A DNA stretch of 5,283 bases, from contig JAUIKP010000271.1 of the NCBI GenBank assembly GCA_030430725.1, positions 1 through 5,283 on the forward strand. Reading direction: 5' to 3'. Position 1 is the stretch's first letter, and the number at the start of each line of letters is the position of its first letter. Position numbers and translations under genes: made by a program. Source of the DNA: Nitrospiria bacterium (GTDB taxonomy: Bacteria; Nitrospirota; Nitrospiria; Nitrospirales; UBA8639). The notes under the pieces were generated by a model that saw only the letters and a list, made by a program, of their open reading frames with translations, was not told the DNA's origin and made no database searches. Positions 1-3,883 of the stretch are shown one piece after another.

Positions 1-238
1 CGTTGTGGTAGATACTCATGTGAAACGGGTAGCCAATCGCCTCGGATTCACGAGAAGCCAAGACCCGACCAAAATTGAAGAGGATCTTCAGCGCCTCCTA
101 CCCCAATCGAAATGGACGAACGGGGCACAACGCCTCCTGCTTCATGGGCGATATGTGTGTTTAGCCAGAACGCCAAAGTGTGCTCATTGTGTGCTCGATT
201 CAGACTGTGGATGGGAAGGAAAACGAAAGCCAACATGA
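1..238 (+). CDS. nth: Endonuclease III (DNA glycosylase/AP lyase), C-terminal fragment
   Basis: This is the 3' end of a base-excision-repair enzyme that removes oxidised pyrimidines and nicks at abasic sites. The reading frame enters from the left edge (first full codon at base 2), so roughly the first two thirds of the protein is missing. The visible part opens with VDTHVKRVANRLG, which matches the catalytic-aspartate motif of the family (Asp codon at 11-13, equivalent to E. coli Asp138). Further on comes LLLHGRYVC, followed by cysteines spaced C-x6-C-x2-C-x5-C (codons at 158, 179, 188 and 206). This is the 4Fe-4S cluster loop of Nth/MutY proteins. The short basic tail after the last cysteine is typical of Nth, and MutY's extra C-terminal domain is absent. 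The E. coli HHW residues before the LHGRY motif are not conserved here (GAQ), a minor variation. The TGA stop overlaps the next start as ATGA. Confidence 0.95.
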   Translation, partial: VVVDTHVKRVANRLGFTRSQDPTKIEEDLQRLLPQSKWTNGAQRLLLHGRYVCLARTPKCAHCVLDSDCGWEGKRKPT

Positions 239-1113
239 AAAGTATGACCGGTTTTGGAAAACGAGAGTCCCTTTGTCAGGGAACCATGGTGGGGGTTGAA
301 GTTCGTTCGGTAAATCATCGGTTCTGCGAGATGATGGTGCGTCTGCCGAAGGCTCTTTCTCACATGGAGTTGGAACTGAAAGAGCACGTCAAGCGAACCT
401 GCCAGCGTGGTCGTATTGAATTGACCGTGACCATGAATGGTGGAGGGTCTGGAGCCATTAAGACGGTCCAATTAGATCGCGCCATGGCACAACGGTATAT
501 TCAAGGGTTGCGGGAGTTGCAAGGGGAATTCAAGCTGAGTGGAACGGTAGATGTGAATGTGGTGGCAGGGTTTCGGGATCTATTTTCCACAAGTGAGGAG
601 TCCCCCGTGATCAGGGATGTGCCGAAGGTCATTGAGGGGTTGGTCCAGCGTGCATTGACGGATTTAGAAAAAATGCGCAAGAAAGAAGGCACGGCTTTAC
701 AAAAAGATCTCTTGCAAAGGGTTCAGATTGTCGAAGAACGGCTTCATGTGGTTCAGCAACGCATTCCTTCCGCACTGCAGGTGTCCGCTGATCGTTTGAA
801 AGCTCGTGTCGCCAAATTAGTAGAAGGCGAGCGGGTGAACGACGATCGAATTGCTCAAGAAATAGCCATGTTGGCGGAACGATCGGACGTGACGGAAGAA
901 TTAACCCGGTTGCAAAGTCATGTGACACAATTTCGTTCCACACTCAAATCCAAAGGCCCGGTGGGCAAGCGGCTCGATTTTCTTCTCCAGGAAATGGGAA
1001 GGGAAGTCAATACCATTGGATCAAAGGCGAGCGACTCGGAGATATCCGGGCAGGTTGTGGAGTTAAAGAGTGAATTAGAAAAAATCCGTGAACAAGTCCA
1101 AAATATTGAATAA
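235..1113 (+). CDS. yicC: YicC/YloC-family endoribonuclease
   Basis: The protein has 292 residues, close to the usual YicC length of about 290. It opens with MKSMTGFGK, the family's N-terminal signature. It ends with the conserved C-terminal (DUF1732) block KRLDFLLQEMGREVNTIGSK, and the chain closes with REQVQNIE, almost identical to the E. coli ending. The middle (about residues 120-215) is charged and probably helical. Family members are reported to be stress-related endoribonucleases; in E. coli YicC has been linked to decay of the small RNA RyhB. The RNA target here is unknown. The start at 235 is chosen because the signature begins there and because it overlaps the nth stop (ATGA), with a purine-rich GGAAGGA at 214-220. 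The frame is open further upstream (from 112), but that stretch lies inside nth and does not look like YicC. gmk follows closely, as in many bacteria. Confidence 0.95.
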   Translation: MKSMTGFGKRESLCQGTMVGVEVRSVNHRFCEMMVRLPKALSHMELELKEHVKRTCQRGRIELTVTMNGGGSGAIKTVQLDRAMAQRYIQGLRELQGEFKLSGTVDVNVVAGFRDLFSTSEESPVIRDVPKVIEGLVQRALTDLEKMRKKEGTALQKDLLQRVQIVEERLHVVQQRIPSALQVSADRLKARVAKLVEGERVNDDRIAQEIAMLAERSDVTEELTRLQSHVTQFRSTLKSKGPVGKRLDFLLQEMGREVNTIGSKASDSEISGQVVELKSELEKIREQVQNIE

Positions 1114-1121
1114 CCACTCGA

Positions 1122-1130
1122 TGTTATAAC
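1122..1130 (+). promoter_or_regulatory. Possible extended -10 promoter element before gmk
   Basis: TGTTATAAC fits an extended -10 (TG, one base, TATAAC; five of six consensus bases in the hexamer). It lies in the short yicC-gmk gap and forms the 8-base palindrome GTTATAAC. No good -35 is seen at normal distance (TTGAAT at 1106-1111 is only 13 bases away). Transcription would begin near 1137, leaving a very short leader for a start at 1143. The match may be chance. Confidence 0.25.
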
Positions 1131-1133
1131 GTG

Positions 1134-1138
1134 GGAGG
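1134..1138 (+). promoter_or_regulatory. Ribosome binding site deciding the gmk start
   Basis: GGAGG sits 4 bases before GTG 1143 and 3 bases after the first base of GTG 1131. It can serve only the downstream start, and its spacing is shorter than ideal. This argues that gmk begins at 1143 and not at the longest open frame. Confidence 0.5.
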
Positions 1139-1142
1139 AACG

Positions 1143-1748
1143 GTGGGGGGGACGGGAAAAAAATTGTTATTTGTTGTATCGGGGCCTTCTGGAGTGGGGA
1201 AGTCAACGCTCTGCCGCCATATTTTGAAGACAATTCCCGACATTCGCCTTTCGGTTTCCTACACCACGCGGAAGCCACGGTCAGGCGAAACGGATGGCAA
1301 GGAGTACAAGTTTATTTCGGAAACGGAGTTTCACACAAAGATTGCCGAGCACGCGTTTGCTGAATATGCCGAAGTCTATGGACGATTATACGGAACACCC
1401 TGGAAGGAGTTGGAGCAGGAGTCCGGTTCGAACACGGATATTTTGTTGGACATCGATGTCCAGGGTGCGCGGCAGGTCATGAAAACTCTTCAAAAAGCCG
1501 TGACCGTATTTATTCTGCCTCCTTCATTAGAAGTGCTTCGGACCCGTCTGGTTGAACGAGCGACGGATACAACGGACGAACAGGAGCGTCGGTTTCAGAA
1601 ATCCCAGGATGAGATGCGGAGCTATTCGGAATACCACTATACGATTCGCAATGAAACCTTGGAGCAGGCCATCCAGGAACTCCAATCCGTCATTCTGGCG
1701 GAACGCGTGCGAACCACTCGTATCGATGCCGCACATGTGTTTCGATAA
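1143..1748 (+). CDS. gmk: Guanylate kinase
   Basis: This cytoplasmic enzyme phosphorylates GMP (and dGMP) to GDP with ATP, an essential step in GTP and (p)ppGpp supply. The N-terminal P-loop reads GPSGVGKST. Next comes the GMP-binding segment SVSYTTRKPRSGETDGKEY, then EYAEVYGRLYGTP, and then the DILLDIDVQGAR core motif. A lid region follows (LRTRLVERATDTTDEQERR) in which the arginines are kept but the usual RG-x-D/E-S-x-E is loosened to RATDTTDE. The C-terminus ERVRTTR fits the family. The start is uncertain. The frame allows GTG at 1131 (205 residues) or GTG at 1143 (201 residues). I prefer 1143 because GGAGG at 1134-1138 lies just ahead of it, whereas nothing resembling a ribosome binding site precedes 1131. 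TTG at 1164 is a third option. The start region carries runs of seven G and seven A. Confidence 0.95.
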   Translation: MGGTGKKLLFVVSGPSGVGKSTLCRHILKTIPDIRLSVSYTTRKPRSGETDGKEYKFISETEFHTKIAEHAFAEYAEVYGRLYGTPWKELEQESGSNTDILLDIDVQGARQVMKTLQKAVTVFILPPSLEVLRTRLVERATDTTDEQERRFQKSQDEMRSYSEYHYTIRNETLEQAIQELQSVILAERVRTTRIDAAHVFR

Positions 1749-1828
1749 TTGCTGCATTGATGGGATTGTTTTGTGTAGACTATTCACCATGACCGTGGGT
1801 TTTTCACAGAAAGGAAAGAGGATATTCA

Positions 1829-2197
1829 ATGGATGCATTATCATTATTACCCCAACATCACCAAAAAGAATTTGATTCGCGGTATCGGATTGTGCTGATT
1901 GCCGCCCAACGGGCCAAACAATTGGTTCGGGGTGGGGAACCGTATGGGGCCAGTAAATTTTCGAAAGACACCTCAAGGGCCTTGGAAGAGGTGCTCAATA
2001 AGCAGGTTCCGTATTTAATTGGCCAGGAAGCCAAAGAGGCCATTAAAAATGCCAAACGCGCGAGTGAACGCCCCATTGATCCGGCTCTTTACGCACAGCC
2101 GGATGAAAACGCTCAAGAGATCAAAAAAGAATTGAGTGTGTATATTGATGACACGGCTCAACATCTTGGCACGGTGGTCGAACCTGAGGAAGCATAG
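1829..2197 (+). CDS. rpoZ: DNA-directed RNA polymerase omega subunit
   Basis: Omega is the small RNA polymerase subunit that wraps the beta' C-terminus, helps assembly, and in Proteobacteria forms part of a ppGpp-binding site. The recognisable core is DSRYRIVLIAAQRAKQLVRGG at residues 16-36, followed by KFSKDTSRALEEVLNKQV; both match the conserved omega helices. At 122 residues the protein is longer than E. coli omega (91). The usual N-terminal MARxTxED segment is replaced by MDALSLLPQHHQKEF, and the C-terminal tail is acidic. The start at 1829 is well supported by AGAGGA at 1817-1822, six bases upstream. Its position between gmk and coaBC is the classic omega neighbourhood and strengthens the call. 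The 80-base gap before it could hold its own promoter, but I see no convincing one. Confidence 0.88.
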   Translation: MDALSLLPQHHQKEFDSRYRIVLIAAQRAKQLVRGGEPYGASKFSKDTSRALEEVLNKQVPYLIGQEAKEAIKNAKRASERPIDPALYAQPDENAQEIKKELSVYIDDTAQHLGTVVEPEEA

Positions 2198-2213
2198 GCG
2201 ATTACACTGAAGA

Positions 2214-3461
2214 ATGCAGAAAATGAGCACCGGATTAGCAGGTAAGCGGATTATCCTGGGGGTGACGGGAAGCATTGCGGCTTATAAGGCGGTCGGACTC
2301 TTACGTCTGCTGACGCAAGCCGGTGCCGGTGTGCATGTGGTCATGACCGATTCAGCCACCCGGTTCATCGCCCCTCTGACATTTGAAGTGCTGTCACACA
2401 ATCCGGTGGCCAGTGATGTCTTTGCCGGCCATCAGGACATGAAACACCTGTCCTTGACGGAACAAGCCGATTTGTTGATCGTGGCTCCCTGTACCGCGAA
2501 CACGTTAGCCAAGTTGGCATTGGGGTTAGCCGACAATTTGCTCGGAACCCTTTCCCTTACCGTCCAATGCCCGGTGATGATTTGTCCCGCGATGGATGGA
2601 GAGATGTGGAACCATCCGGCGGTCCAAGCCCATGCTCAGACCCTCCGTCATCGAGGGGTCGTCCTGGTCGAGCCGGAAGTCGGGTCGTTGGCATCCGGAG
2701 AATGGGGACAGGGGCGTTTAGCTGCGGAGGAACGCATCATGTCGACTGCAGTAGACCTGGTGCATCGCCGAACGGATTGGCAAGCGGAGCGTGTCTTGAT
2801 ATCGGCAGGGCCTACCCAGGAACCCATTGATCCTGTGCGATTTATCAGTAACGGATCATCAGGCAAAATGGGATTTGCCTTGGCCGAGGCCGCCGCCGCA
2901 CGTGGGGCTGAGGTGGTCTTAGTGACCGGTCCCACCCGGTTAGTGGCTCCGAAGAACGTGACGGTGATTCCGGTGGTCACCGCAGAAGATATGTTACAGG
3001 CGCTCACGGCACGATTTGAATGGGCGACCACGCTCTTGATGACGGCTGCGGTGGGAGATTTTCGTCCCAAACAGGCGCATGCACAGAAAGTAAAAAAAGA
3101 CCAATGGCAAGGCGAGAAATTGGATTTGGAGCGGACGCCGGATATTTTAATGGCACTCTCTGCGCAGCGTACACACCAACGCCTGATTGGCTTTGCAGCG
3201 GAAACAGACCATCTTATTGAGCATGGACAGGCAAAGCTTGCCGCCAAACATCTGGATATGCTGATTGTGAATCACGTCGGCGGAGAGCAGTCTGCTTTTG
3301 GAAATGATACCAACGAGGTGCATGTGCTCACGCCGGGTACTGCCCCGCATCACATCCCGCGAATGCCGAAACGACAGCTTGCGGATACCCTCCTGGATCA
3401 TATCGTGTCGCTCCCGGTTCAGCCGTTCAGGCAGAAGACCCTGTCTTCACCGACGTCGTAG
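2214..3461 (+). CDS. coaBC: Bifunctional phosphopantothenoylcysteine decarboxylase / phosphopantothenate-cysteine ligase
   Basis: CoaBC (Dfp) carries out two consecutive coenzyme A steps: CoaB joins cysteine to 4'-phosphopantothenate using CTP, and CoaC decarboxylates the product to 4'-phosphopantetheine with FMN. The 415-residue length is usual. The N-terminal flavoprotein half shows GVTGSIAAYK (16-25), the catalytic histidine in KHLSLTEQADLL (His78) and APCTANTLAKLALGLADNLL. The C-terminal half (from about 192) shows ISAGPTQEPIDPVRFISNGSSGKMG with Asn213, AAVGDFRP, KVKK (292-295), a TPDIL version of NPDI, and GFAAET. Two active-site positions differ from E. coli: the PxMN motif is PAMD (Asp128), and the cysteine of the reductive step is serine (GSLASGEWGQGR, Ser161). 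ATG at 2214 or 2223 could be the start; neither has a strong ribosome binding site. The gene lies 16 bases after rpoZ and probably shares its transcript. Confidence 0.96.
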   Translation: MQKMSTGLAGKRIILGVTGSIAAYKAVGLLRLLTQAGAGVHVVMTDSATRFIAPLTFEVLSHNPVASDVFAGHQDMKHLSLTEQADLLIVAPCTANTLAKLALGLADNLLGTLSLTVQCPVMICPAMDGEMWNHPAVQAHAQTLRHRGVVLVEPEVGSLASGEWGQGRLAAEERIMSTAVDLVHRRTDWQAERVLISAGPTQEPIDPVRFISNGSSGKMGFALAEAAAARGAEVVLVTGPTRLVAPKNVTVIPVVTAEDMLQALTARFEWATTLLMTAAVGDFRPKQAHAQKVKKDQWQGEKLDLERTPDILMALSAQRTHQRLIGFAAETDHLIEHGQAKLAAKHLDMLIVNHVGGEQSAFGNDTNEVHVLTPGTAPHHIPRMPKRQLADTLLDHIVSLPVQPFRQKTLSSPTS

Positions 3462-3477
3462 TTTGTGCGTACCTGAT

Positions 3478-3497
3478 GGGTGTCTTCTCACCCTTTT
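3478..3497 (+). terminator. Probable coaBC terminator
   Basis: GGGTG (3478-3482) and CACCC (3489-3493) form a 5-bp GC-rich stem with a 6-base loop, followed directly by TTTT. It begins 17 bases after the coaBC stop. The stem and T-run are both short, so termination may be partial or helped by the palindrome that follows. Confidence 0.4.
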
Positions 3498-3511
3498 CCA
3501 TGTACATGGAA
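3496..3511. repeat. 16-base perfect palindrome
   Basis: TTCCATGTACATGGAA is self-complementary over all 16 bases. It overlaps the T-run of the terminator candidate by two bases. It could extend the coaBC 3' structure as a hairpin with a GTAC loop, or act as a dimeric protein-binding site. Confidence 0.6.
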
Positions 3512-3523
3512 CAACGTCTCCAA

Positions 3524-3581
3524 GGCCCAAAAGCATCCCTGGTGTGGTGAATGGTCAAAGGTCCAAATGGATTTTTGGGCT
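3524..3581. repeat. Long-stem inverted repeat
   Basis: GCCCAAAA (3525-3532) pairs with TTTTGGGC (3573-3580), flanked by a G-T pair (3524/3581). After a two-base bulge, ATCC (3535-3538) pairs with GGAT (3569-3572). This gives about 12 pairs closing a loop of about 30 bases. No T-run follows on either strand, so it is not a standard terminator. Confidence 0.5.
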
Positions 3582-3604
3582 AAAATGGCGGAAACGAGTG
3601 AAAA

Positions 3605-3724
3605 ATGAAGCAGGAATATCAGAGAACAAGAAAAAACTTAACTTTAGGAGCTGATAAGCCGATAAGAAAAGAATGGAAGGATTTTTCATCAATATTGTTT
3701 TTTTTGCCTGGCTTATTTCCATGA
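3605..3724 (+). CDS. Doubtful 39-residue open frame, basic peptide
   Basis: I do not recognise this frame. It would encode a 39-residue peptide starting MKQEYQRTRKN, rich in Lys and Arg in its first 25 residues and ending in the hydrophobic stretch SSILFFLPGLFP. There is no clear ribosome binding site; only GAG at 3596-3598 lies at a suitable distance. Near its end it crosses a run of eight T (3698-3705). A -1 shift there would continue it in the frame of the hydrophobic peptide at 3673-3750, giving about 48 residues with a basic N-terminal part and one membrane helix. It may be chance, a broken small gene, or a sequencing error in the T-run. Confidence 0.18.
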   Translation: MKQEYQRTRKNLTLGADKPIRKEWKDFSSILFFLPGLFP

Positions 3725-3750
3725 TTCTTCTGGCTATCCGAAGAATCTAA
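3673..3750 (+). CDS. Doubtful 25-residue hydrophobic peptide
   Basis: This short frame would encode MEGFFINIVFFAWLISMILL followed by AIRRI, a single predicted membrane helix capped by two arginines, similar in shape to known bacterial one-helix peptides. It overlaps the 39-residue frame. TAGGAG at 3645-3650 is too far upstream (22 bases) to serve it; only the weak AAGAAAAGA lies nearby. T-rich DNA tends to encode hydrophobic residues by chance, so the support is low. Confidence 0.18.
   Translation: MEGFFINIVFFAWLISMILLAIRRI
3723..3747. repeat. 8-bp perfect hairpin
   Basis: GATTCTTC (3723-3730) and GAAGAATC (3740-3747) are perfect inverted copies around a 9-base loop. An outer 6-bp pair, CCTGGC (3707-3712) with GCCAGG (3764-3769), could enclose it. 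There is no T-run after it on either strand. It lies inside the hydrophobic peptide frame. Confidence 0.5.
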
Positions 3751-3774
3751 CCTCTCTCACCCGGCCAGGTTTAG

Positions 3775-3802
3775 AAAAAAGTATTGGCTCTTCTTTGAAG
3801 CC
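3775..3802 (-). terminator. Weak pyk terminator candidate
   Basis: Read on the minus strand, GGCTTC pairs with a GA...AGCC arm (two-base bulge, AAA loop; bases 3802-3786). Five bases later comes TTTTTT (complement of 3775-3780). It lies about 80 bases past the pyk stop. The bulge and the gap before the T-run weaken it. A second small hairpin, CTTCC-TACA-GGAAG at 3802-3815, abuts it. Confidence 0.3.
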
Positions 3803-3854
3803 TTCCTACAGGAAGCTGTCAGGGAGGGCCATAATATGAACCGATATTCCTGGC

Positions 3855-3871
3855 GGTCAGCTGTGCTGACC
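3855..3871. repeat. 7-bp hairpin just past the pyk stop
   Basis: GGTCAGC (3855-3861) and GCTGACC (3865-3871) form a perfect GC-rich 7-bp stem with a 3-base loop, 12 bases beyond the pyk stop codon. Neither side has a T-run. It could protect the pyk 3' end or contribute to Rho-assisted termination. Confidence 0.55.
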
Positions 3872-3883
3872 AAACGGCCTCCA

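Larger units (their letters stand above)
3462..3883. other. Convergent intergenic region rich in inverted repeats
   Basis: These 422 bases separate the ends of coaBC (plus) and pyk (minus). I recognise no conserved gene or RNA family in them. The stretch is more A/T-rich than its neighbours around 3600-3720. Its contents are hairpin-forming inverted repeats at 3478-3493, 3496-3511, 3524-3581, 3723-3747, 3786-3802, 3802-3815 and 3855-3871, a run of eight T at 3698-3705, a short direct repeat of GATAAG (3652-3657 and 3660-3665), and two tiny overlapping open frames. Confidence 0.8.

Noticed and set aside
112..234. A 41-residue N-terminal extension of yicC in the open frame
   Set aside because: It lies inside the nth coding sequence and does not resemble YicC; the family signature SMTGFG begins right after the ATG at 235.
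1757..1786. A possible rpoZ promoter (TTGATG, 18 bases, TATTCA)
   Set aside because: The -10 matches only half of the consensus, so it is too weak to list as a feature.
1527..1976. A 149-residue minus-strand open frame across the gmk-rpoZ junction
   Set aside because: It overlaps two well-supported genes in antisense and matches no family I know.
2648..3247. A 199-residue open frame on the minus strand inside coaBC
   Set aside because: It is fully antisense to a clearly conserved gene, has no ribosome binding site, and its Ser/Arg/Ala-rich composition is typical of a shadow frame.
3298..3654. A 118-residue plus-strand frame from the end of coaBC into the spacer
   Set aside because: Half of it is an out-of-frame reading of coaBC; the rest crosses the terminator and hairpins and is Arg/Ser-rich with no recognisable domain.
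3652..3665. Tandem GATAAG copies as a possible regulator site
   Set aside because: Two 6-base copies in A-rich DNA are easily due to chance and no adjacent promoter is visible.
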